Shown piece after piece: positions 1 to 4,153 of a stretch of 5,836 nt of DNA (its first letter is position 1; each line of letters starts with the position of its first letter). A program made the position numbers and the translations under genes. The notes under the pieces are model-generated. The model was not told where the DNA came from. It saw only the letters and a program-made list of their open reading frames with translations, and made no database searches. This DNA comes from RGIG4097 sp964637515 (GTDB taxonomy: Bacteria > Bacillota > Clostridia > Christensenellales > CAG-917). The stretch covers positions 1 to 5,836 of the forward strand of contig CAZWUI010000032.1 of NCBI GenBank assembly GCA_964637515.1, in the 5' to 3' direction.

Positions 1-190
1 CCGCATACTTTCCGTCAATAAGATCACGCATGGTCTTAGAAAGACCGTCACCAGACGAATACACACCTACAAACTCGCCATAATCAGTACGCACTTCAAT
101 ATTGCCATAGCTGTTAATGTTGATGTTGATTTCCGTATTGAAGCTGCCTTTGTAATAGTAATCCATAGGAATTGCCATAGCGTTCTTCAT
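1..190 (-). CDS. hypothetical protein, C-terminus cut by window edge
   Basis: The first 63 residues are visible and the frame is still open at the left edge. ATG at 188-190 is chosen because a strong SD (GTGGAAGGAAAA) lies just upstream; the in-frame ATGs at residues 5 and 9 have none. The fragment begins MKNAMAIPMDYYYKG, then has an Asn/Ile-rich stretch (INININSYGNIEV, about residues 22-34) and a segment TDYGEFVGVYSSGDGLSKTM. The alternating polar/hydrophobic pattern suggests beta strands. There is no signal peptide or membrane segment. It is the third gene of the operon starting at 906, 39 bases after the stop of the 141-aa gene with no terminator between. I do not recognise the family. Confidence 0.75.
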   Translation of the reverse strand, partial: MKNAMAIPMDYYYKGSFNTEINININSYGNIEVRTDYGEFVGVYSSGDGLSKTMRDLIDGKYA

Positions 191-229
191 GTTTATTTTC
201 CTTCCACTTAAAATCCTAGTTTCATTTGG

Positions 230-655
230 CTATTCAGCGGCCTTAATCTCCACTTCGTAAATATCTCCGTCGTAATACATGGCATAAACACCATCAATCA
301 TGCCTTCGCAACCATTTGCAATATCATAGCAATTTTCCTTGCACTCGCCAGCTTCTACGAAAATATCATCTTTGTCTCCGAATCTGATGCCAGCGTAATA
401 ACCCTCTGTTTGACCAACTTCTCCCCAGAAACAAACATCCATAATCATTCCGTTATCGAACTCTCCCGTGATGGTTCGGTCGAGATACCCTGTATCCTCT
501 GATACCTTCTGATACGCCCAGCTTACCTCACAATCAGCTCCAACACTACGTAGATGCTCAATGGTCATAGGTTCTACTTTATACGCCATCATCCAGTTAA
601 GAACCTTAAGTTCAATAGGAGGTAGTTCCACAACAATCTTGTAAGTATTAAACAT
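230..655 (-). CDS. acidic hypothetical protein, 141 aa
   Basis: The start is ATG at 653-655 (MFNTYKIV), because GCGGAAGGAA sits at the right distance upstream. A longer in-frame reading from 685 would place that SD inside the gene. The protein is acidic, with about 28 Asp/Glu against about 10 Lys/Arg. Residues 1-25 look like a strand plus a short helix (ELPPIELKVLNWMMAYKVEPM). The middle is Gly/aromatic-rich (CFWGEVGQTEGYYAGIRFGDKDD, residues 75-97). Cysteines at about 42, 75, 105, 109 and 116 do not form a clear metal-site spacing. It is the second gene of its operon, 17 bases after the preceding stop. No family is recognised. A small counter-defence or regulatory protein would suit the context, but that is only inference. 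Confidence 0.8.
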   Translation of the reverse strand: MFNTYKIVVELPPIELKVLNWMMAYKVEPMTIEHLRSVGADCEVSWAYQKVSEDTGYLDRTITGEFDNGMIMDVCFWGEVGQTEGYYAGIRFGDKDDIFVEAGECKENCYDIANGCEGMIDGVYAMYYDGDIYEVEIKAAE

Positions 656-672
656 AGTTATTCCTTCCGCTT

Positions 673-906
673 CTACATCCCGCACTTCAATTCATACAAG
701 TCCGAGAAAGTATCATCGTCATTGTATATCTCCGCAGCAACAGTTACACCATAAGGGTCTATATCTGCCCAGTGCATCATAATCCATCCCAACTTAGCAG
801 AAAGCCATTCCGTAGCTTCGCTTACAGTGTCGAAACCTTCTCTAACAAGACTTTCCGTGTTTCTGTCTGCTATGGTGTAAATGATTCGAGCATTGTAAGT
901 CTCCAT
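673..906 (-). CDS. small hypothetical protein, 77 aa
   Basis: First gene of the left-hand operon, with promoter at 945-976. ATG at 904-906 (METYNARIIYTIADRN) follows the SD TTGGAAGGAAAG. A TTG five codons earlier would read the SD itself as residues MEGKI and is rejected. The layout is an N-terminal strand (ARIIYTIAD), a helix of the common SEATEWL type (residues 29-35) ending in LGWIMMHW, then a strand (GVTVAAEIYNDDD, residues 53-65) and an acidic tail ending KCGM. This strand-helix-strand plan is common in tiny phage proteins but does not identify a function. It has no transmembrane segment and no clear catalytic motif. Confidence 0.8.
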   Translation of the reverse strand: METYNARIIYTIADRNTESLVREGFDTVSEATEWLSAKLGWIMMHWADIDPYGVTVAAEIYNDDDTFSDLYELKCGM

Positions 907-944
907 GATCTTTCCTTCCAAGTCATTCCTTATTTCTTGACACG

Positions 945-999
945 CTTATAATATCAAATATCCCAAGGCTTGTGCGTAAATTCACAATCTCCACACAAA
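945..999 (-). promoter_or_regulatory. minus-strand promoter of the left operon, with conserved upstream element
   Basis: On the minus strand a -10 box TATTAT (948-953, within TATTATAAG) lies 17 bp from a poor -35, CGCACA (971-976). Immediately upstream is a 29-bp element (971-999) that recurs at 5741-5769 with one mismatch. It contains the imperfect palindrome TTGTGAATTTACGCACAA and a second TTTGTG about one helical turn away. The poor -35 and the conserved block suggest activator or operator control; this is inferred from conservation only. Confidence 0.6.
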
Positions 1000-1032
1000 C
1001 AAAAAGAAGCAGGAGTTATCTTCTGCTTCTTT
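1000..1032 (-). terminator. Rho-independent terminator after the 94-aa gene
   Basis: On the minus strand a perfect 10-bp stem (AAAGAAGCAG with CTGCTTCTTT, arms 1023-1032 and 1003-1012, 10-nt loop) is followed by a U-rich tail reading TTTTTGTTTG. It starts 9 bases after the stop codon at 1041-1043. Confidence 0.85.
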
Positions 1033-1040
1033 CCAATAGA

Positions 1041-1325
1041 TCAGACAAATCTAATTGTCCAAACTCCGTTCAGTTCACAAACTCCGTTCTCAAATTTCCA
1101 CTCGCTTGCTTTCCTGTATGCAAGCCAACTTCCCTTACCATCGTTGAACATTGAAACCTTATGGCTAGGGTCGTTTGGAATTACGCTGTAAAACCCGTTG
1201 GTTTGAACAACATTCGGAACACGCACTTGTCCTTCCCATTCAGGACGCTTGCAATGTTTGACAACCTCGAAGGTTTTACCATCATTGATAGCGCGTTTAA
1301 GCTGTGCAAGGTTCTTAATCTCCAC
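1041..1325 (-). CDS. hypothetical protein of the QTNGFYS-motif type, 94 aa, GTG start
   Basis: GTG at 1323-1325 is the start (VEIKNLAQLKRAINDG), preceded by the SD GTGGAAGGAAAG. The in-frame GTG five codons earlier is part of that SD. Residues 3-13 (IKNLAQLKRAI) form an amphipathic helix, then come EVVKHCKRPEW, the motif VVQTNGFYSVIP (39-50), HKVSMFNDGKGSWLAY (55-70), KASEWKFENGVC and a closing strand WTIRF. From memory this order (LKRAI near the start, QTNGFYS, KVS, KASxW) defines a small uncharacterised family of Firmicutes phages and conjugative elements; I know of no assigned function. Unlike most neighbours it is not acidic. It is second in a two-gene operon, 29 bases after the 102-aa gene. 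Confidence 0.8.
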   Translation of the reverse strand: MEIKNLAQLKRAINDGKTFEVVKHCKRPEWEGQVRVPNVVQTNGFYSVIPNDPSHKVSMFNDGKGSWLAYRKASEWKFENGVCELNGVWTIRFV

Positions 1326-1354
1326 ATTCTTTCCTTCCACTTGAAAGTTTGTTT

Positions 1355-1663
1355 TTAATTGATGCTTCTGCGTTGAATACAGGCATCACACATACATTCA
1401 TCAGCCACGATCATTTCAAGTTCATCAAGCTTATCGCAAACAAAGGAGTCAATATTATAAATAAACCCGTGGCTTTTAACGGTACGTGCGTCCTTATTCC
1501 AATAACCAAGACGCTTCATTCCACTTACGCTACCAGAAGAATCAATGTTTGCATGAACGCTAATACCAAGACCAGTAGAACCATCTTTAATCCATGCGAT
1601 ACCGTTATTATCATCACGATAGAGATTTACATAAGGCCTAATCTCTTTAATAAGCTGTTTCAC
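1355..1663 (-). CDS. hypothetical protein with GIAWxxDGSTG and HGFIYNID motifs, 102 aa, GTG start
   Basis: GTG at 1661-1663 is the start (residues MKQLIKEIRPYVN), with SD AGGTGGAAGGGAAAA upstream. Motifs in order are GIAWIKDGSTG (21-31), HANIDSSGSVSGMKRLGYW (37-55) and HGFIYNID (65-72). The C-terminus has a cysteine cluster, Cys76 then Cys90, Cys92 and Cys95 (ECMCDAC), which could bind a metal. From memory the GIAW/GSTG, GYW and HGFIYNID order recurs in short uncharacterised proteins of Clostridia mobile elements, so it is likely a conserved family and not a chance frame. It heads its own transcription unit with a terminator and promoter just upstream. Function unknown. Confidence 0.82.
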   Translation of the reverse strand: MKQLIKEIRPYVNLYRDDNNGIAWIKDGSTGLGISVHANIDSSGSVSGMKRLGYWNKDARTVKSHGFIYNIDSFVCDKLDELEMIVADECMCDACIQRRSIN

Positions 1664-1698
1664 GATTTTCCCTTCCACCTAATAGAACTTCGCTTTCA

Positions 1699-1712
1699 AT
1701 CGGTTTCCCGAT
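1699..1712 (-). promoter_or_regulatory. 5'-terminal mRNA hairpin with GAAA tetraloop
   Basis: On the minus strand ATCGG and CCGAT pair around a GAAA (GNRA) loop, starting about where transcription should begin from the TATTAT box at 1719-1724. A stem at the very 5' end can protect an mRNA from decay. The stem is only 5 bp, so this is tentative. Confidence 0.35.
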
Positions 1713-1715
1713 GCA

Positions 1716-1780
1716 CTTATAATACTATATACAACGATCTGCGAAGCCGAGAATCACACATCTACATAATTTCAACACAA
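1716..1780 (-). promoter_or_regulatory. minus-strand promoter, divergent copy of the intergenic module
   Basis: The -10 region TATTATAAG (1716-1724) and the following bases (TGCATCGGGAAA) match the other two modules closely. The -35 is unclear: GCTTCG at 17 bp or TTCGCA at 15 bp. The upstream region 1751-1780 keeps fragments of the conserved element (GTGTGATT and TTTGTGTT) but has clearly drifted. Confidence 0.5.
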
Positions 1781-1808
1781 ATGAAAAAGAGGTGATTTCT
1801 CACCTCTT
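1778..1808 (-). terminator. Rho-independent terminator after the 62-aa gene
   Basis: On the minus strand a perfect 9-bp stem, AAGAGGTGA with TCACCTCTT (arms 1800-1808 and 1787-1795), closes a GAAA tetraloop and is followed by TTTCATTTG. It begins 4 bases after the stop codon at 1813-1815. Confidence 0.82.
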
Positions 1809-1812
1809 AAAC

Positions 1813-2001
1813 TTACTCTTTCTTATTCTCCATCTTGATCAGTTCATCTACCTGATCATCATTAAGAACCTCCACATCATACCCGTCAGCTTCGTAAAGT
1901 TCCTTATAGAATTTTGAATTATTCTCCTTGCAACAGGTAAAAGCTACCCTCTCGCCAGTGGCCTTATCAAATGCAATAACCCATACAGAATCACTATTCA
2001 T
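1813..2001 (-). CDS. small hypothetical protein, 62 aa
   Basis: ATG at 1999-2001 (MNSDSVWVIAFDKATG) follows the SD GAGAAGG, which overlaps the end of the preceding gene. The two genes are 12 bases apart, so they are probably co-transcribed and perhaps translationally coupled. The N-terminus is a strand plus turn (VWVIAFDKATGERVAFTCC, residues 6-24, with a Cys-Cys pair). The remainder is a helix and an acidic stretch (YDVEVLNDDQVDELIKM), ending in the charged tail ENKKE. A compact alpha/beta fold is likely. It has no membrane segment and no family I can name. Confidence 0.78.
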   Translation of the reverse strand: MNSDSVWVIAFDKATGERVAFTCCKENNSKFYKELYEADGYDVEVLNDDQVDELIKMENKKE

Positions 2002-2013
2002 CGTATCACCTTC

Positions 2014-2427
2014 TCAATCCATCTTAATAACATCAATATCAGGCACTTCACAAGGCTCAGAATGAACATTGCAAAGAGTATATCCCTTTGTTAAATCATA
2101 ATCCATGTTATTCCAAGCTGCGTATGCGCTGCTATTAAGATTATCCCAAGAATCTTCCATACTTACATGATTAACAATATTTCCGTTTTCGTCAAGGAGA
2201 TAAGCATTGAAAATTTCCGCACATTCCCCTTCGTCATACTCACGGTAAACAACACCAACATACCCGTTATCAAATTTTTCCGCATATTCCCAAGGAGTGT
2301 ACTGCTCACTGATAATAGTAGTTGCCTGTTCGTTGAAATCATACCAGTAAGATTCATTTTCAGATTCGGTAATTTTCTGCTCGATCAGGAAACGAAGCAA
2401 TGCAGAAACACATTTCCATTCGTCCAT
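2014..2427 (-). CDS. acidic hypothetical protein next to assembly gap, 137 aa or longer
   Basis: The frame runs from the edge of the N run to a TGA at 2014-2016. The first ATG (2425-2427, MDEWKCVSALLRFL) lies one base inside the gap edge. Its ribosome-binding site would fall in the unsequenced gap, so the true start may be further upstream and the gene should be treated as 5'-uncertain. Visible parts are a helix (CVSALLRFLIEQKI), a Trp/Tyr-rich segment (YWYDFNEQ, YTPWEYAEKF) and a strand region (NGYVGVVYREYDEGEC), followed by AYLLDENGNIV and an acidic C-terminus ending DIDVIKMD. It is acidic and aromatic-rich. No family is recognised. It could be the 3' part of the gene broken on the other side of the gap, but that cannot be decided here. 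Confidence 0.65.
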   Translation of the reverse strand: MDEWKCVSALLRFLIEQKITESENESYWYDFNEQATTIISEQYTPWEYAEKFDNGYVGVVYREYDEGECAEIFNAYLLDENGNIVNHVSMEDSWDNLNSSAYAAWNNMDYDLTKGYTLCNVHSEPCEVPDIDVIKMD

Positions 2428-2428
2428 A

Positions 2429-2528
2429 NNNNNNNNNNNNNNNNNNNNNNNNNNNNNNNNNNNNNNNNNNNNNNNNNNNNNNNNNNNNNNNNNNNNNNNN
2501 NNNNNNNNNNNNNNNNNNNNNNNNNNNN
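2429..2528. other. assembly gap of exactly 100 N
   Basis: One hundred consecutive N, the usual placeholder for a scaffold join of unknown length. It removes the 3' end of the gene starting at 2906 and the 5' region of the gene ending at 2014, so order and distance across it are not guaranteed. Confidence 0.99.
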
Positions 2529-2906
2529 GCAAGAAGTGTATTTATCTTTCAAAAACTTCTTGAAGTCATCATTGCCATTGACATAATCAAACATACAATT
2601 CTTCAATTCATCGGAATATCCGAAAGTAAAGATCACAGAATCAGTTTCAAAATTGTAATAGCGCGGTGAATAAGTGCGATCATAAGTCAAAGAAAAATCT
2701 TCATCAACATCAAACTCATTCGGAAAAATATCATTGAAAGCATCCGTGATAGTCTCAATTGCCAACTCACCAATTTTACCCTCTGCTTCTTCTCGCCATT
2801 CACGAGGAACACCACCAAGATACTCGCCAAGAATGGTATTGTAAGTTCCGTGATAAATGAAATGTCCGATTACAGCAGTCGAAGTTTGAATAGTATGATT
2901 GATCAT
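2529..2906 (-). CDS. acidic hypothetical protein with SPRYYNFETD motif, 3' end lost in gap
   Basis: ATG at 2904-2906 (MINHTIQTSTAVIGHF) has a canonical SD, AAGGAGTG, upstream and a strong promoter at 2947-2975. 126 residues are readable before the N run. An N-terminal Thr/Gly/Tyr-rich part (FIYHGTYNTILGEYLGG, 16-32) is followed by a helical acidic region (REWREEAEGKIGELAIETI, 35-53), FPNEFDVDEDFSL (61-73), the motif SPRYYNFETDS (80-90) and a charged helix (DDFKKFLKDKY). From memory, a closely similar SPKYYNFxTD motif occurs in uncharacterised proteins of phages and mobile elements. The protein is likely cytoplasmic; function unknown. Confidence 0.75.
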
Positions 2907-2946
2907 GTTTGGTCACTCCTTAAATTGATTTCTTTCCATTGACTAC

Positions 2947-2975
2947 ATTCTACCATATATTAAACTACTTATCAA
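2947..2975 (-). promoter_or_regulatory. sigma-A-type promoter for the gene starting at 2906
   Basis: On the minus strand TTGATA (2970-2975), a 17-bp spacer and TAGAAT (2947-2952), with TGG before the -10 giving an extended -10. The -35 context GTTGATAAGTAG is identical to that of the promoter at 3476-3504. Confidence 0.8.
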
Positions 2976-2979
2976 CTAC

Positions 2980-3010
2980 ATAAAAAGGGAATAACGGGAG
3001 ATTTCCCGTT
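2980..3010 (-). terminator. Rho-independent terminator overlapping the stop of the 139-aa gene
   Basis: On the minus strand AACGGGA and TCCCGTT pair over 7 bp with a 4-nt loop (2993-3010), followed by ATTCCCTTTTTA. The stem includes two bases of the TAA stop codon. The U tract is interrupted, so strength is moderate. Confidence 0.65.
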
Positions 3011-3428
3011 AAATTCCCCAAGGCATTTCTTCTCCAAGTTTCTCCAACATTTTCTCTGCAAGATCGTCCTTCAAATGGCACATTGCGAAGTAAATATCGG
3101 AACCAATCCAATCGGGCGTTTCGCAGGTTTGATACATATAGCTGCAAATACTTCCGTACATTTCGCCAAGTGTAAACGGTTCACGATAACCTTTTTCGGT
3201 AGTCTTATAAGTCATTTGAAAACGATGTGGCTTCGTTTCCTCGTCGTAACGATAATTCACGCTTCTGTAATTCTCATTCAATAGAAGCTGTCCATACATT
3301 TGCGGGTTTGTTCTTGCATTGTAAGTAACCCCAGTTTTAGGGTCTTGCAGATCAGTTGAAAAATGTTTGTGCTGCATAGCCTGAACGATAGCTGTTATGG
3401 TTTTGTCTGAAACTACATAAGCACTCAT
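3009..3428 (-). CDS. hypothetical protein of the MSAYVVS family type, 139 aa
   Basis: ATG at 3426-3428 has SD CAAGGAG at good spacing and a near-consensus promoter at 3476-3504. It opens MSAYVVSDKTITAIVQAM, then DPKTGVTYNARTNPQMYGQLLLNENY, the motif NYRSVNYRY (53-61), a charged central part, and YMYQTCETPDW (97-107) before a C-terminal helix (LKDDLAEKMLEKLGEEM). From memory, short proteins starting MSAY-VS-TI, with an ENY-SVNYRY segment and a Y-YQ-CET motif, recur in Firmicutes plasmids, conjugative elements and phages; none that I know has a proven role. It is a single-gene unit with its own promoter and terminator, less acidic than its neighbours, with no membrane segment. Confidence 0.85.
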   Translation of the reverse strand: MSAYVVSDKTITAIVQAMQHKHFSTDLQDPKTGVTYNARTNPQMYGQLLLNENYRSVNYRYDEETKPHRFQMTYKTTEKGYREPFTLGEMYGSICSYMYQTCETPDWIGSDIYFAMCHLKDDLAEKMLEKLGEEMPWGI

Positions 3429-3475
3429 GTTGTTCCACTCCTTGTGAAGATTTATTTGATCTATCCTTTAACTAT

Positions 3476-3504
3476 ATTATAACCTAAATATATCTACTTA
3501 TCAA
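3476..3504 (-). promoter_or_regulatory. sigma-A-type promoter for the 139-aa gene
   Basis: On the minus strand TTGATA (3499-3504), a 17-bp spacer and a perfect TATAAT (3476-3481). It lies just downstream of the terminator at 3529-3564, so the gene starts a fresh transcription unit. Confidence 0.88.
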
Positions 3505-3528
3505 CTTTATAATATCTACATTACATAA

Positions 3529-3564
3529 TAAAAAAACAGGTGCTAGTTTTTACCTAGCACCTGT
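3529..3564 (-). terminator. strong Rho-independent terminator
   Basis: On the minus strand ACAGGTGCTAG and CTAGCACCTGT form a perfect 11-bp stem (3536-3546 and 3554-3564, 7-nt loop) followed by six or more U. It ends the transcript that contains the 88-aa gene and the structured region 3565-3671. The plus strand has no U tract after the stem, so it acts in one direction. Confidence 0.92.
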
Positions 3565-3671
3565 AAAAACGGCGGTGTGGGATTTTATTAGAAAGGAAAG
3601 AAAGGAAAGGAGTTTTCCGCCGTTTTCTATGATGGTCGTATTGGCACGAAGCCAATACGTCGTATTACTCG
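3565..3671 (-). ncRNA. structured 3' region, candidate small RNA with anti-SD-like loop
   Basis: This 107-base stretch lies between the stop of the 88-aa gene and the terminator and has no plausible ORF on the minus strand. Read on that strand it has two perfect hairpins. The first has a 9-bp stem, CGTATTGGC with GCCAATACG, and a 5-nt loop (3637-3659). The second has a 10-bp stem, AAAACGGCGG with CCGCCGTTTT (3617-3626 and 3566-3575), and a 41-nt loop (3576-3616). That loop holds a pyrimidine tract starting CTCCTTTCC followed by two copies of TTTCCTTTC. CTCCTTTC is identical to part of the usual Firmicutes 16S 3' end, and the tract can pair with the SD sites used by nearby genes. Together with the terminator this resembles an sRNA made from a 3' UTR. 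Existence as RNA and strand are inferred; the opposite strand would instead display a strong SD repeat. Confidence 0.4.
3591..3608. repeat. 9-bp tandem repeat (GAAAGGAAA twice)
   Basis: Two exact copies of GAAAGGAAA, followed by GGAG at 3609-3612, inside the loop of the large stem. On the plus strand it is a repeated SD-like purine tract; on the minus strand it is an anti-SD-like pyrimidine tract. Confidence 0.9.
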
Positions 3672-3938
3672 CTAATAAACATACTCAAAATTCCAACGTA
3701 CCCCGTTAGGATAGCTAACAGACGTGATAACCTTGCATCCAAGATAGTGATTATACTCGGTCTTAATCGTACACTTAACTTCGCTCATATACTTATCCGC
3801 AATAATTCCAGCGATCTTATGAGCTGCTTCGTTCGGCATGATGTCATACGAAACATCACGCTTGCCATCCTTGTAGATCGTGCAAATCATCTTGTCGATA
3901 TTGCAATAAATCTCGTCAAGCATCTTGTTATTATACAT
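3672..3938 (-). CDS. small hypothetical protein, 88 aa
   Basis: ATG at 3936-3938 (MYNNKMLDEIYCNIDKM) is chosen because a purine-rich stretch (AGAGAAAGAAGAAA) lies upstream. An in-frame ATG near 3986 would start at about the predicted first base of the transcript with no SD. The protein has an N-terminal strand region (IYCNIDKMICTIYKDGKRDVSYDI, 10-33), a helix (NEAAHKIAGIIADKYM, 36-51) and a second strand region (VKCTIKTEYNHYLGCKVITSVSYPNG, 54-79), ending WNFEYVY. The beta-alpha-beta layout suggests one compact domain. It has about as many basic as acidic residues, unlike the neighbouring acidic proteins. It has its own consensus promoter, and its mRNA carries the structured 3' region. No family is recognised. 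Confidence 0.78.
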   Translation of the reverse strand: MYNNKMLDEIYCNIDKMICTIYKDGKRDVSYDIMPNEAAHKIAGIIADKYMSEVKCTIKTEYNHYLGCKVITSVSYPNGVRWNFEYVY

Positions 3939-3963
3939 AGCGTTTCTTCTTTCTCTTAGGCAT

Positions 3964-3980
3964 ATAACCTTATTGGTTAT
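3964..3980 (-). promoter_or_regulatory. 5' leader hairpin of the 88-aa gene mRNA
   Basis: On the minus strand ATAACC and GGTTAT pair over 6 bp with a 5-nt loop, within about 10 bases of the expected transcription start. It could stabilise the transcript or be chance; it does not cover the ribosome-binding site. Confidence 0.35.
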
Positions 3981-3993
3981 CATCACATTGAAT

Positions 3994-4022
3994 ATGATAG
4001 ATCATGTTTGATGGATTGTCAA
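3994..4022 (-). promoter_or_regulatory. sigma-A-type promoter for the 88-aa gene
   Basis: On the minus strand a perfect TTGACA (4017-4022), a 17-bp spacer and TATCAT (3994-3999). It has the best -35 of the window and lies directly after the tandem-repeat region. Transcription should begin near 3987. Confidence 0.82.
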
Positions 4023-4033
4023 TAAGGTTTTTC

Positions 4034-4059
4034 AAAAAAATCTGACAGCTTCAATTTTT
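4034..4059 (-). terminator. possible weak terminator after the 178-aa gene
   Basis: On the minus strand an A-rich arm plus TGA can pair with TCA plus a T-rich arm, with a one-base bulge, ending in seven T. The stem is almost all A-T, so it may be weak. No better terminator is visible between the stop at 4154 and the next promoter. Confidence 0.3.
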
Positions 4060-4141
4060 CCACGGGGAATTTTGCGATTTTGCAACATGGAGGTTTTCCA
4101 CGGGGAATGCCACGTTTTGCAACATAGAGGTTTTCGGGAAT
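4056..4141. repeat. tandem direct repeat, periods 38 and 37 bp
   Basis: Two units start at 4056 and 4094. Each has the identical block TTTTCCACGGGGAAT, a 7- or 6-base spacer that differs, then TTTTGCAACATRGAGG. A third, truncated unit (TTTTCGGGAAT) begins at 4131. The region lies between the stop of the 178-aa gene and the promoter at 3994-4022. Read on the minus strand, each unit can form a short stem (TCCATG or TCTATG with CGTGGA, using G-U pairs). It could be a protein-binding array upstream of that promoter or a structured 3' UTR. Confidence 0.8.
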
Positions 4142-4153
4142 GATCGTTATACA

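Noticed and set aside
937..952. TTGACA and TATAAT on the plus strand.
   Set aside because: Only 4 bases separate them, so they cannot form a promoter; the TATAAT is the complement of the minus-strand TATTATAAG box.
673..1678. Upstream starts giving proteins that begin MEGKI, MEGKN and MEGKI (starts at 921, 1340 and 1678).
   Set aside because: The extra five codons are the SD itself in each case, and no second SD exists further upstream.
1349..1795. Long plus-strand open frame (148 codons).
   Set aside because: It runs antisense through the conserved 102-aa gene and across its promoter and terminator module, lacks an SD, and its translation is low-complexity (Thr/Ile/Asn-rich).
2163..2357. 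64-codon minus-strand frame inside the 137-aa gene.
   Set aside because: It is an out-of-frame shadow with no SD; the overlapping frame has a continuous, compositionally typical protein.
3629..3709. Short plus-strand ORF (MVVLARSQYVVLLANK...) downstream of the purine repeat that looks like a strong SD.
   Set aside because: The GGAG is about 17 bases from the ATG, too far; one arm of the 10-bp stem lies between; the ORF is mostly the hairpin and the antisense of the 88-aa gene's end.
4056..4108. DnaA boxes or replication origin.
   Set aside because: TTTTCCACG misses the final A of the consensus and no replication gene is nearby; kept only as one possibility for the repeat.
4056..4141. CRISPR array.
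   Set aside because: Only two full units with 6-7 base spacers, far too short for spacers; no cas gene in view.
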